NCBI RefSeq assembly: GCF_947241705.1
Contig: NC_079271.1
Location: 186,001 to 250,000, forward strand
Length of the DNA stretch: 64,000 nt
Source of the DNA: Saccharomyces mikatae IFO 1815
Lineage: Eukaryota; Ascomycota; Saccharomycetes; Saccharomycetales; Saccharomycetaceae
Direction: 5' to 3'
Both the position numbers and the translations under genes were made by a program. A model generated the notes under the pieces. It searched no databases. It was not told where the DNA came from and saw nothing but the letters and a program-made list of their open reading frames with translations. Shown here one piece after another: positions 39,096-48,818 of the stretch; positions within the stretch are counted from its first letter, which is position 1; each line of letters opens with the position of its first letter.

Positions 39096-39512
39096 ATGCC
39101 CAATTCAAAAAGTTCATCTACACCTACATTTTCCGCACCTTTACCATCAAATGTGTCCTCCCTATTGTATTGTGGTAGCATGGGGGCTATAAATCTGAAC
39201 ATGTCCACTATGGCAGCAGTAAATTATTGGGCGTGTGGTACAGGATATGAATCGGCATTATTAACATCGACTAAGAAGGCTCCAGAGACCACATTCTCAG
39301 CTAACATGCCAACTTCTTCGAATAGTATTTTGGATTGTGGCTATTCTTCCGTTATTAACCTAACCGAGAATAACAGGTCGGCTGTAGATTATTGGAATTG
39401 TGGCAGAACATATGCTAGAGATTATGCTTTGTCTGATGCTCTCTCACTAAAGCCAACCAATGTGTTACAGTACTTTATATTTGCACTATTTATCGCCTGT
39501 ATTATTCTATGA
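39096..39512 (+). CDS. Unrecognised 138-aa protein with two 55-residue repeats and a C-terminal membrane tail
   Basis: I do not recognise this gene. The protein contains a tandem duplication in perfect 55-residue register without gaps: residues 11-56 and 66-111 share the pattern TFSA..P....S.L.CG....INL......AV.YW.CG..Y (CG at 26/81 and 47-48/102-103, INL at 32/87, YW at 44/99). Four cysteines are thus conserved between units. The last 15 residues (LQYFIFALFIACIIL) form one hydrophobic segment ending the protein, like a tail anchor; there is no N-terminal signal peptide. A TATA box lies about 75 bp upstream. It sits at the chromosome VII/XVI junction, about 790 bp before CAR1, where I recall no S. 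cerevisiae gene. Retention of an internal duplication and intact frame argue for a real gene; function is unknown. Confidence 0.65.
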   Translation: MPNSKSSSTPTFSAPLPSNVSSLLYCGSMGAINLNMSTMAAVNYWACGTGYESALLTSTKKAPETTFSANMPTSSNSILDCGYSSVINLTENNRSAVDYWNCGRTYARDYALSDALSLKPTNVLQYFIFALFIACIIL

Positions 39513-40298
39513 AGAGAAACGAAATTATACTCTTAGGTACCTATATAAAGCCAACTTGTGCGTGAAAATCACATTCGATGCGGCCATCAGATACAACCCT
39601 TTTCTTTTTTGACTATGGTTTTACTTTTAGATAACTCTTTCTTTCCAAGAATATCTATAAAGTATACTCCGCAAATGACCTTTTTTTTTTAATAACTGAA
39701 AATTAATATTTGTAGCCAACCAAACTAGAGATGATCTGGTAGTTTAATTAAAACACTTGTGGTTCCCAAATTTCCAGAAGAACTTTCTGTTGAAAAACAA
39801 AATAATTGTCATCAATGTCTTGTCATCATCTTACACGGATAGACAAACAGTGCAATCCTCGTTCACTTGACTTTCCTCTTCGTATGCTATCAAAATTCTG
39901 ATAAACCCCAGCTCTATTTCTACTGGCTCGTCTTATTCTTGACGCCGCATCTTGACCTGGGATCCTCACCCAGTGAATGCTCCTTCCATTAACAGTTTTT
40001 TCTATTACTCTTTGTGGAGGCTCGACACCGCGTGAATATCGGCAGGCGCGACCTGTCTCTAATTCCTGCCCTTCGCGAAGCACCATGCTGCTAACGGCAA
40101 TCAACAGCGCACCGCCACTCGCTGAAGTTTTCACTTAGCGGTAGCCGCCGAGAGACTTAAAGAGTATATAAACAGAGCTTCCAACTCCTTTTCCATCATC
40201 AACTAAAGCTTCCTCTCTTCTCTTGTTGGGTTGTATATATCTTCCCTCAAGGTAACAAATACAATAACTACTATATCAATAACAATAAAGCTTACAAA
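39513..40298 (+). promoter_or_regulatory. CAR1 promoter region
   Basis: The 786-bp region before CAR1. The proximal part resembles the well-studied S. cerevisiae CAR1 control region: GC-rich UAS segments around 40020-40120, a URS1 element at 40142-40151, and a TATA box (AGTATATAAACA) at about 40163-40174. A minus-strand open frame across it is not credible as a gene. Confidence 0.7.
40142..40151 (+). promoter_or_regulatory. URS1 (Ume6 site) of CAR1
   Basis: TAGCCGCCGA, the exact URS1 core first defined at CAR1, about 150 bp upstream of the ATG and 12 bp before the TATA box. Ume6 binds it and recruits Sin3-Rpd3 to keep CAR1 off when arginine is absent and nitrogen is plentiful. Confidence 0.85.
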
Positions 40299-41300
40299 AT
40301 GCAAACTGTTCCTCACTATAACTACAACAAAAATCGTGAATTATCCATAGTCTTGGCTCCTTTCAGTGGCGGTCAGGGTAAACTCGGTGTCGAGAAGGGT
40401 CCTAAATACTTGCTCAAGCATGGCCTTCAAGCAAGCATAGAAGAATTAGGTTGGTCTACAGAGTTAGTACCTTCCATGGATGAGGCACAATATGTGGGCA
40501 AATTAAAAATGGAGAGGGACTCAACAACTGGCGGGTCCTCCGTAATGATGGATGGTATCAAGGCCAAGAGGGCTGATATGGTCGGTGAAGCTACCAAGTT
40601 GGTCTACGATTCGGTGTCGAAAGTAGCCCAGGCGGACAGATTCCCTCTGACCTTGGGTGGTGATCATTCCATTTCTTTGGGTTCTGTCTCCGCGGTTTTG
40701 GACAAATACCCTGATGCTGGCCTATTATGGATAGACGCTCACGCCGATATAAACACCATAGAGTCCACACCTTCTGGAAACTTGCACGGTTGTCCCGTGT
40801 CATTCCTTCTGGGCTTGAATAAAGACATTCCACATTGTCCCGAGTCCTTGAAATGGGTTCCTGGTAACTTGAGCCCAAAGAAAATCGCCTACATTGGGTT
40901 GAGAGATGTTGACGCAGGGGAAAAGAAAATCTTGAAAGAGTTAGGTATTGCTTCCTTTTCCATGTACCATGTGGACAAATATGGTATTAACGCTGTCATC
41001 GAAATGGCCATGAAAGCCGTGCACCCCGACACAAACGGTGAAGGCCCTATCATGTGTTCTTATGACGTCGATGCTATAGATCCATTATACATTCCTGCTA
41101 CTGGCACCCCAGTAAGAGGTGGGTTGACTTTGAGAGAGGGTCTTTTCTTAGTCGAAAGGTTGGCAGAATCTGGTAATCTAATTGCCCTAGACATCGTTGA
41201 ATGTAACCCTGATCTTGCCATTCACGATATTCATGTTTCAAATACTATCTCTGCAGGTTGCGCCATTGCGAGATGTGCATTGGGTGAAACCTTATTGTAG
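40299..41300 (+). CDS. CAR1: Arginase
   Basis: 333 residues, the S. cerevisiae length. The binuclear manganese ligands appear in [21 protein letters not shown] and SYDVDAIDP, all three family signatures. It hydrolyses arginine to ornithine and urea in the cytosol, opening arginine use as nitrogen source. First recognisable chromosome XVI gene (YPL111W) in the window, followed by GDE1 as in S. cerevisiae; on the left its usual neighbour PEX25 is missing because of the rearrangement. It converges with GDE1 with 127 bp between stops. Confidence 0.98.
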   Translation: MQTVPHYNYNKNRELSIVLAPFSGGQGKLGVEKGPKYLLKHGLQASIEELGWSTELVPSMDEAQYVGKLKMERDSTTGGSSVMMDGIKAKRADMVGEATKLVYDSVSKVAQADRFPLTLGGDHSISLGSVSAVLDKYPDAGLLWIDAHADINTIESTPSGNLHGCPVSFLLGLNKDIPHCPESLKWVPGNLSPKKIAYIGLRDVDAGEKKILKELGIASFSMYHVDKYGINAVIEMAMKAVHPDTNGEGPIMCSYDVDAIDPLYIPATGTPVRGGLTLREGLFLVERLAESGNLIALDIVECNPDLAIHDIHVSNTISAGCAIARCALGETLL

Positions 41301-41427
41301 TTTATCATCATTTCTCTGTTATTAAAATAAGCATTCTTTTTTATTTTTGTTGAGCACATGCATATATAAGATTACTAATATATAAAAGAAAAAAAAAATA
41401 AAGAATTCTGCACTTCGTTCCTTTTCA

Positions 41428-44400
41428 TTATCTTTTGGTTAGCCCCCGTCTAATCGCCAACACACTATCCACAATAACTGCATCCACACCAGCTTCGATT
41501 TGGATACTGGCATTCTCGGGGTCGTTGTTGTCCACACCATAAGTGACACATACCAACCCATTGGACTTAACCACTTGCACTAACCGTGGCGCCTTCAAGA
41601 TAGGCGCTGCCGCTGATACAATACCCAACAAATTCCACTTCTTGGCAAATCTTATACCATTTTGCAAAGATGACGCTCTTAAATCTGCCATCGACTCACT
41701 ACCACCCTCCGTCAAGAACAATATAGGAATCACTGGTTGCTTCAACGAAAGCAGGATGCAAATGTCTGGATGGAAAGACGACAAGATAATATCCCTCCCA
41801 TTTGCATTGTCAAAAACCACTTTCAGCACAGTATCCACCCAATGGTTCATCTCTATCATTATTTGCCCCAATTCTTCCTCTTCGGCTTCATCAAGCATGG
41901 GGAACTTACATTCTATGTTGAATCCAACGTTAGCCGGGATTTTCTTGAATAGTTCTTTTAAGGTAACAAATGATGAAGCTATAGAATGTCCTCTAGCATT
42001 CCCCTTGAAATTATTCTTCTTGAAAGTCTTAGTTAACCTCATTCGATTGTTAGACCAATGAGAAGTATTGACCCTCTCCTCTGGGTCAACATCATGCAAA
42101 TCCCAAGCTCTCCTTAATGTACTGACGTCAGAATCATCAACCGAACGCCTCCTATTCTTAGGTAATGCTAACTCTACACCGTTAACATGACGAGATGGGT
42201 TACCTGCTCCACGTTGAATGTGCTCTTTATCCGCATTATTTAAGTCTAAAAACTGTTCCAGTGTTAATTCATGCATGGGGATGTCAACCCCTGTTTCAGC
42301 CACTAGAAAATCATGATACACTACTGGCACATTATCCTTTGTTAACTGAACATCAAACTCCACATAAGATGCTCCTAATGACGCTGCCATGATGAAAGAC
42401 TCTACTGTATTCTCTCCAATTTGCAATGATTTATTGGGATTATTTTTACCCAAACCTCTATGTCCTATAACACGTGTGGACACCAAGGATTTCCAGTACG
42501 TTTCTGTTCTTTTTAGGGGCAGTTTTGGATGTTCAAATGGTGTTATTATAATATACTCAAATTTCAACGTCCCAATTATTTCCAATGTATGATTGGCAAT
42601 GATAGGGACCGTTAAGTTACCATTTAATACACTTCTATTGACCCCTACCGAACTGTACGACTTATTCAACATTGAAACGCCCCTCCCCATTACGTGGCTA
42701 TTATTGTTATTCTGGCAAGCTACTTCATTATGTCTTTCTAACGAGCGTGTTCCGTATGTTGGTACAATATCAAAATATAATGTGTGAGAATAATCATCTT
42801 TAAAAGGTACTTTGAAGTCCACTGCGTCCACGTTGTCTTCTAGTGGTAAATCCAATATCACAGTGGATTTCTCAATTGAATCCGCGCATGTGATTATTAA
42901 TGATAACGCACAATCGGCTTCCAAACCAATGATTTTTGCCAGTTCCTCTTGTTTAAACGAAATCGGAGGGCTTTTGTTTCTTGTGTCGTTACTTCCCAAT
43001 GTTATTATTATTAATGATTCATTATTATCTAAGAACTTATGCCCATATGACTTTATTGGCCCAGCCAGTTTTCCTAGGGATCCTTTATTTACCACGTTTC
43101 CATTTACATTCCTTTGATCTATTTCCTCGTTTGGAGATTCTTTATTTTCGTTACCACTGTTTATTTGTGAATGAGGATGTGTGACTAATTCGTCTTTGAT
43201 TTGAACCATATCAGCAACATGTAAATGACCACGTAGTACCGCATGTTCCATTGGTGTCCATCCACCATCATCTTCAATATCAAAATTCGCATCATTTGCT
43301 ATCAAAAGGCTGACAATGTCCTCAAACCCTTCAGCTGCCGCAACAAAAACGGCTGTCCAGCCAAAAAGTTTTTCCCTTATTTCAAGGTCAGCTCCATTAT
43401 AAAGTAAACACACAGTTGCTTCAAAAAAGTTCAATCTGCAAGCGAGATATAGAGGCGTTTCGTGTAATTCATTGTCTTGATAATTTATATCAAACTTTTT
43501 CGAAGACAGAAGAACATTTAAAAGAGAATAGTTATTCCATTCAGTGGCCAAATGTAACAAGCTTGAACTTTTCAACTTCACGTTTCGATTCAATGATTGC
43601 AACAAAACTTCAGTAGTCCTGGGATGAGCACCCAACACACATAGATGTAAAGGTGTCAACGATTCTGCATCTCCAAATGCGGAAACATCATCAATGGGAA
43701 CTTCACTCCAGACATTCCATTCCTTCATTAGTTTGATAATCAATGCCGTAATTTCAGATAAGCCATATTGGCAAGAATAATGCAAGGGCGTTCTTTTATA
43801 GTTATCATGTTGGAAAAGGCACGGCCTTAAATGAACTGGTAACTTGTCTAAAATATAAGAAAGTATAGAAGCCGAGCTTTTTTCTTCCTCTGTAACACTA
43901 TCCGTTTCTATTGGAACTGATAATATCATGTGTAGAGTCCTTAAATCTGTTTCAACCTTTCCCTTACTATTGACGTATTTAAAAGGTTGTGACTTCTTTT
44001 TTCTATCAGATACTTCCTGTCTTCCAAGTAACTTGCCAATAGTAATAATATGATGGTGAAAGAAATTTCTTCTGTTAATATCTTCTGGATCATTTAAAGA
44101 CGGAATAACCTGTAAAATAGCATCAATGCATGCCAGAGATTCAGATACTGCCGCCTTATTTAAAACATTAATCATAATTCTTGTTGGAATTAAAGACAAT
44201 TCCGAATATAGGTTTATTAGCTCTCTAATCAATCCTTTGCTATCATCTTCTTCTATGAAAACAGAAATAATATTAAAAAACTCCATATTATCATTAACAT
44301 TTGTATTAGGTGAGCAACTCCTTACCACATTTTCATAAGCATTTACTTTTAATGTCACTTGTTCCCAGATGGTTTTGAGTAAACTTAAATCTTTACTTAT

Positions 44401-45078
44401 CAGAGAATCATCAGCAAATTGCAATGGCATGATTCTAGTTTCCATGGTTGACATCTGCTGGCTGGTACCAACTTTTTTATCTAATTTCTTTAAAATCTTA
44501 TTGAAAGCTCTTTTATTTAATTCAGCATACCACTTCAAATTTCTAAATTGTTTCCTTAACTCAGATAAAATAGATTGAATTTCCATTAAATCATCTTTAT
44601 GATAAATCATCCTGCTAACTTGACTGGTTCCTCTTAGAAGCTCATTCATTTCTCTCGTATCTTTTGTAAGCAAGTTTTGCGCTGCTGTATCTTCCTCGTT
44701 ACCGCCCGTTGCTAAGGTTGATTTTATTTCATTAAATTGATTAGATGAAAGCAATCTTTCAAATCTTTTCTTATATTCCGCATATTGAGAATTGTAAAAT
44801 GTATCTACTTTTTCAATATCCCTATCGATAGTAAAGAAAATTGACCCTAATAACTTTTGGATTTTTGGAGAATCTAAATAGTTTTGAGCGCTATTAGATG
44901 AGTCCCTCATTTTTGTTGGCGGTCCACTTTCATCATAGTTATTCTTACTTTGAGCCCTGTACATGTCCTCTTGAAGCCTTGTAATTTCTTTTATCATTTT
45001 CTTTAATGATTTGTAGCCAACATATTGACTTGACCACTCTGGAATTCGATGATTAGCGAAGGTTTTGCCGAACTTCAT
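41428..45078 (-). CDS. GDE1: Glycerophosphocholine phosphodiesterase Gde1
   Basis: 1216 residues, near the S. cerevisiae length. Three modules are visible: an N-terminal SPX domain (MKFGKTFANHRIPEW and the Lys-rich helix FNKILKKLDKK near 193-203), a middle block of ankyrin repeats (~425-630, for example TPLHYSCQYGLSEI and TPLHLCVLGAHPR), and a C-terminal GDPD domain (~875-1216) with catalytic GHRGLGKN, ENTVESFIMAA and EFDVQLTKDNVPVVYHD. It hydrolyses glycerophosphocholine to choline and glycerol 3-phosphate. The SPX domain implies control by phosphate or inositol pyrophosphate. A CACGTG site lies in its promoter. Confidence 0.97.
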   Translation of the reverse strand: MKFGKTFANHRIPEWSSQYVGYKSLKKMIKEITRLQEDMYRAQSKNNYDESGPPTKMRDSSNSAQNYLDSPKIQKLLGSIFFTIDRDIEKVDTFYNSQYAEYKKRFERLLSSNQFNEIKSTLATGGNEEDTAAQNLLTKDTREMNELLRGTSQVSRMIYHKDDLMEIQSILSELRKQFRNLKWYAELNKRAFNKILKKLDKKVGTSQQMSTMETRIMPLQFADDSLISKDLSLLKTIWEQVTLKVNAYENVVRSCSPNTNVNDNMEFFNIISVFIEEDDSKGLIRELINLYSELSLIPTRIMINVLNKAAVSESLACIDAILQVIPSLNDPEDINRRNFFHHHIITIGKLLGRQEVSDRKKKSQPFKYVNSKGKVETDLRTLHMILSVPIETDSVTEEEKSSASILSYILDKLPVHLRPCLFQHDNYKRTPLHYSCQYGLSEITALIIKLMKEWNVWSEVPIDDVSAFGDAESLTPLHLCVLGAHPRTTEVLLQSLNRNVKLKSSSLLHLATEWNNYSLLNVLLSSKKFDINYQDNELHETPLYLACRLNFFEATVCLLYNGADLEIREKLFGWTAVFVAAAEGFEDIVSLLIANDANFDIEDDGGWTPMEHAVLRGHLHVADMVQIKDELVTHPHSQINSGNENKESPNEEIDQRNVNGNVVNKGSLGKLAGPIKSYGHKFLDNNESLIIITLGSNDTRNKSPPISFKQEELAKIIGLEADCALSLIITCADSIEKSTVILDLPLEDNVDAVDFKVPFKDDYSHTLYFDIVPTYGTRSLERHNEVACQNNNNSHVMGRGVSMLNKSYSSVGVNRSVLNGNLTVPIIANHTLEIIGTLKFEYIIITPFEHPKLPLKRTETYWKSLVSTRVIGHRGLGKNNPNKSLQIGENTVESFIMAASLGASYVEFDVQLTKDNVPVVYHDFLVAETGVDIPMHELTLEQFLDLNNADKEHIQRGAGNPSRHVNGVELALPKNRRRSVDDSDVSTLRRAWDLHDVDPEERVNTSHWSNNRMRLTKTFKKNNFKGNARGHSIASSFVTLKELFKKIPANVGFNIECKFPMLDEAEEEELGQIMIEMNHWVDTVLKVVFDNANGRDIILSSFHPDICILLSLKQPVIPILFLTEGGSESMADLRASSLQNGIRFAKKWNLLGIVSAAAPILKAPRLVQVVKSNGLVCVTYGVDNNDPENASIQIEAGVDAVIVDSVLAIRRGLTKR

Positions 45079-45919
45079 GAATTGTATTGCTTGGGTATAT
45101 AAATATGTTATATTTCCAATAGTTTTATCACTTTATTTAGACCTACTGGCTATCCCTATGCTGTAGAATAGGGGTTCCCTTTTTTATTTGACTTGTATTC
45201 GTTGTTGTGTATTCTTATTGCCTAATAATACAATAATAGTAGATTTTTAACTTTATTAGTGCCACTTTGTAAGACACTAATCCGTTTTTTATTCCAATTA
45301 CGTAACGTTTTCTCTTTGATATATTGTACACGTTCTAAAAATAATTTTCTTACTCTTTGTTTCTAATTCACTTTTGCGATATCAAGTGAGTATAAACTAT
45401 TTGTGTAAAAATTGCTGATGAAGTTTACAAAAAGCTGATAATAACCACACTCGACAAGTTTCAAGTTGAATAACCGCGGCATTTTCATCTTCGAGTTATA
45501 TATGTTTCGTCGTTTACACTAGGGAGCTAGTATTTTGAGACAGCGTGCGTAAGGGTTATAACATTACTCCACGTGTCTGTACGTGGATATTGACAGTTAT
45601 AAACGGAATATAAAAATAAAGAATATTAATAATTAGGGCACAATTGGTCGGTTCTAACAAGATCATATATTTGTTTCATGGACAGATGCATTAATTGACG
45701 CACTTCCAAACCAACCCATATCTTGAGCATCGAGAATGTGCTTGCATCTTTCAGGAGACTTTTGGCTTCTCGCTTAAACCCAAACTCACGTAATATGGGT
45801 AGCGAACTGTTTACGAAGAAAAAGTTACAAAGAGGCAGGTATTCTTGTTAGTAAAGTAGTTCTTCAATGATAATAAAAACCATAAAAAGGAAAATAGTAC
45901 GGTTATAGAAGAATAAATT
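45079..45919. other. Intergenic: GDE1 promoter and YPL109C 3' flank
   Basis: 840 bp between two minus-strand genes, longer than most gaps here. It carries the CACGTG/inverted repeat listed separately. No RNA gene or convincing ORF is visible. Confidence 0.5.
45569..45586. promoter_or_regulatory. CACGTG box within an inverted repeat upstream of GDE1
   Basis: CCACGT-N6-ACGTGG forms an 18-bp inverted repeat, and its left arm contains CACGTG (45570-45575), the core for Pho4 or Cbf1. It is about 490 bp upstream of the GDE1 ATG. Pho4 control would fit an SPX-domain enzyme that releases phosphate from glycerophosphocholine; this is inferred. Confidence 0.45.
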
Positions 45920-47752
45920 CTATTCTTCAAAACCATTAATCAAAGCATAAAATACGAACCTTTCGAATAAGTCCAAATTTGGATCTAATTGTCGTCCAAT
46001 ACCCTCTAAGAGTAAAATAGCCACTACCACGGAAACAAAGTCAGATTCCATTCTGACATGATGGGATCTCACCATACTTAACATCTGATCGAGCAAATCA
46101 CCAATTGATACAGTTCCTAATGTAAACGTTCTTTGTTTAACTTTGTCAACTAACTTTTCTACTTTAAACGCAAATAATTCCTTATCAATGGCTGTTTCTG
46201 GAGTCCTTGACCTTTCAATCATCAACTCACCAGCTCTATAACCATCGAATCGTGCCAAGGCGTTAAAAAGGGCGATGAAATTAATTCTGTTCTTTTCATT
46301 CAATTCTGTGATTATTCCTGTATCGATGAAACATATTTGGGGCGTATAATTAGTCAGTATAGACTTCAGTTCACCTACAAAGTCCTGATCCTGTTCTTCT
46401 TCAATCTTTGTCCTTAATGCACGTGTTATCCGGAACGACTCAAGTTCGGAGGATATGATATTTGTCCCGTATTTGTTTGTCTTGACAAATCTGATTATAA
46501 CATTACCGGGATGCAAGTCTGCATGAACAAAATCGTCAAGAATTAACATTTGTAAAAATGCGTCGACGAAAGGATCGCTAACCTTCTTACAAAGTTCAAC
46601 GTCGTCAAGCTCATTTTTTGTAGATAGAAACTTTTCCATAGAAAGACCATATACATGCTCTTCAAACATAACATCTCTATTTGATAAGGAAAGAAATGGT
46701 TTAGGAAATTTCACTTGAATAGAATTTTTGAAATTCTCATTGAATTTCTCTAGGTTCAAAGCCTCGATCCTTAGATCCAATTGAATGTTCATTAGTATGG
46801 AAAACTGATCGACTTCGCTAGGTAAAGACAACCATTCCATGGTCGGGATCCAGTTAATTGCGGCAGCAAAGAATTTCATTATTTTCAAATCTCTCCGAAT
46901 CTGAGATCTTACATTTGGATGTAAAATCTTGATTGCACACCAACGATTACCGTCCTTACCGATTTGTATATTATCATATTTGTCAATGTAGTTCTGAGAT
47001 AGTTCACCCACGTAAACTTGAGCGATGGACCCAACTCCGATTGGCGCACAATTAAATTCATCAAAAGCATCTTCAATTTTGTCCACCTTTAATGCTTGGG
47101 AAAGCTTTTTAAGAGTGAATCTTAGAGAGTGAGCCGATACATTGCTATGCAATTTACCTAATTCATGACACAAGGCGTGAGAGAATATATCTGTTCTCGA
47201 TCCTGCCCATTGTCCAAGTTTAATAAAACTTGGACCAGCTAATTCCAATGCCTTACGTAGCAATTGACACCAAATCAATGAACCTCGGGTCTCAGTTATA
47301 TTGGTGTCAGTAACTTTAAGTTTATAACCGAACCAAGATATGGGGTACAGTAACAAAAGGGGTAAAAAAATGGCAGAGATCTCTAAAAATCTCAAAATAG
47401 TGCATACAGGTTCGATAACATTGTCATTGAAACCAAACCAAAAAATTCTTAGAAATCTCATTATTTTATTGGGTGATTCAGTGACCTTCGTAGACCTGAA
47501 AGTTTTGAGCTTTTCCTGCAATTCATTCTCAGAAGAAATGTAGAGACCCATTTCGAAAGTATCACCCTTGGGATCTGGTTTTAATGAGTCATTATATATG
47601 GCACTACATTGTTTTGAGACTGATTTGTCTGTCAGGTACAAAGCAATCGTTGTAGGTAATATAACTCTTCTTATAGGTATTTTATACAAACGCCGTGTGG
47701 ATTGACTGTAGTATCGCCAGGAGTTTTTATAAGCGAATCTTAGGAATGCCAT
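45920..47752 (-). CDS. CQD1: Mitochondrial UbiB/ADCK-family protein (YPL109C/Cqd1)
   Basis: 610 residues in the exon I can define. UbiB family motifs: the lipid-binding helix with PSFIKLGQWAGSRTDIF (KxGQ), the atypical ATP lysine in WCAIKILHPN, and the HADLHPGNV loop with a later CFIDTGI metal-binding aspartate. The N-terminus is basic with Arg/Ser (FAYKNSWRYYSQSTRR), typical for mitochondrial import. S. cerevisiae YPL109C (Cqd1) acts in the inner membrane in coenzyme Q distribution and contact sites; as I recall it is longer and has a 5' intron. Here a branchpoint-like AACTAAC and TTAG acceptor lie just upstream (see findings), so a small first exon may be missing from this call. Confidence 0.9.
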   Translation of the reverse strand: MAFLRFAYKNSWRYYSQSTRRLYKIPIRRVILPTTIALYLTDKSVSKQCSAIYNDSLKPDPKGDTFEMGLYISSENELQEKLKTFRSTKVTESPNKIMRFLRIFWFGFNDNVIEPVCTILRFLEISAIFLPLLLLYPISWFGYKLKVTDTNITETRGSLIWCQLLRKALELAGPSFIKLGQWAGSRTDIFSHALCHELGKLHSNVSAHSLRFTLKKLSQALKVDKIEDAFDEFNCAPIGVGSIAQVYVGELSQNYIDKYDNIQIGKDGNRWCAIKILHPNVRSQIRRDLKIMKFFAAAINWIPTMEWLSLPSEVDQFSILMNIQLDLRIEALNLEKFNENFKNSIQVKFPKPFLSLSNRDVMFEEHVYGLSMEKFLSTKNELDDVELCKKVSDPFVDAFLQMLILDDFVHADLHPGNVIIRFVKTNKYGTNIISSELESFRITRALRTKIEEEQDQDFVGELKSILTNYTPQICFIDTGIITELNEKNRINFIALFNALARFDGYRAGELMIERSRTPETAIDKELFAFKVEKLVDKVKQRTFTLGTVSIGDLLDQMLSMVRSHHVRMESDFVSVVVAILLLEGIGRQLDPNLDLFERFVFYALINGFEE

Positions 47753-48816
47753 TTGTCCAGGTGGTTTTAATATCTTTACTTTCTAATTTATAGAAAGTTA
47801 GTTTTGAGGATCTGATAGAGTTAGTGAGTAGTATTCTCATAACATCAAATATTCCTCCTTTTTTCTTCGAATCAGTGGGAGATGTTACTTCCCCTCATAT
47901 ATTCGGGGTTATTTATTTTTCGTTGATTATAAACAAAGGCACTACCTAATTTACTCTTGGTATATAAATAATTCAGTCATAAATCATGAGTTTTCGATGA
48001 TGAGATATGAAAGACGACGAGATACAAAATATTACCATAATAGACCTAGTAGATGTAACTTTATCTTGACTGAATTAGTTCTTTGTCACCAATATCAGTT
48101 AACCAACTAGGCATTCAGCAATACTTCTCCCTTGATTGCACTTAGCGTCTAGATTCATGAGATTCTTTTCTTTAGTACAGCCGAATCCAGGCCTCTAGAG
48201 ATGGTGGAAACAATTGAAACACCTGACTAATTTCTCTTTCTGCCAAATACTTTTGATGTAGCAAATTCAAATTTGTCCTCTAAAGCATGGAGCGCAATTA
48301 GTTATGTGCCAGTAATATACAATCCATTCTGTAAAAATGACAACAGGATATGTTAGAAACAGCGCCAATATAAATAACAACATCAGCATGGTGTTATATT
48401 TTTTTGGTTGTCAGAATCAATTTCACATTCTTAAACTAAAAGTCACCATAATAAATTCTGTTGCGCAACTTCCTCAAAAAAAAGTTCACCCATTGTAACC
48501 AATATAGAATTAGGAGTTTCTGGGACCACCTAACTTGAAAGAAAGATTCTGAACTGCATTCATGGCCCTCACTTTTTTTTTCAATATTTCACGGAAATGA
48601 TTATAATCACTATCAGTCATATCGAACTGCACTAACTACAATGTACTCTAACTGCAATTTACTATCATATATACAAGCGAAAGTTCAAAATCACTTGTAC
48701 TTGCCACACAACAACAATGTCAAAAGTCATCGCTTCGTCGCAATTAAAAAAAATTCATAAGATTGAAGAGAAGAGAAAGATTATGAGAGAGTTTCTAATA
48801 AAGTTGAGACAGCTAT
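47753..48816. other. Divergent intergenic region YPL109C/YPL108W
   Basis: About 1.06 kb. It contains the possible YPL109C intron end (47783-47803) and, on the right, the YPL108W leader with an upstream ORF. The rest is AT-rich without an identified gene; a small first exon of YPL109C could lie here, but I could not place a GTATGT donor. Confidence 0.5.
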
Positions 48817-48818
48817 AA
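48717..48818 (+). promoter_or_regulatory. 33-codon upstream ORF abutting YPL108W
   Basis: ATG at 48717 opens a basic 33-residue frame whose TAA stop shares its last A with the ATG of YPL108W (TAATG). The frames differ. It may be a regulatory uORF or the edge of a different gene model. Translation is not shown. Confidence 0.5.

Noticed and set aside
39826-40134. 102-codon minus-strand frame in the CAR1 promoter
   Set aside because: It covers the GC-richer regulatory region of CAR1; Arg/Gly-rich composition reflects base composition and no protein feature is visible.
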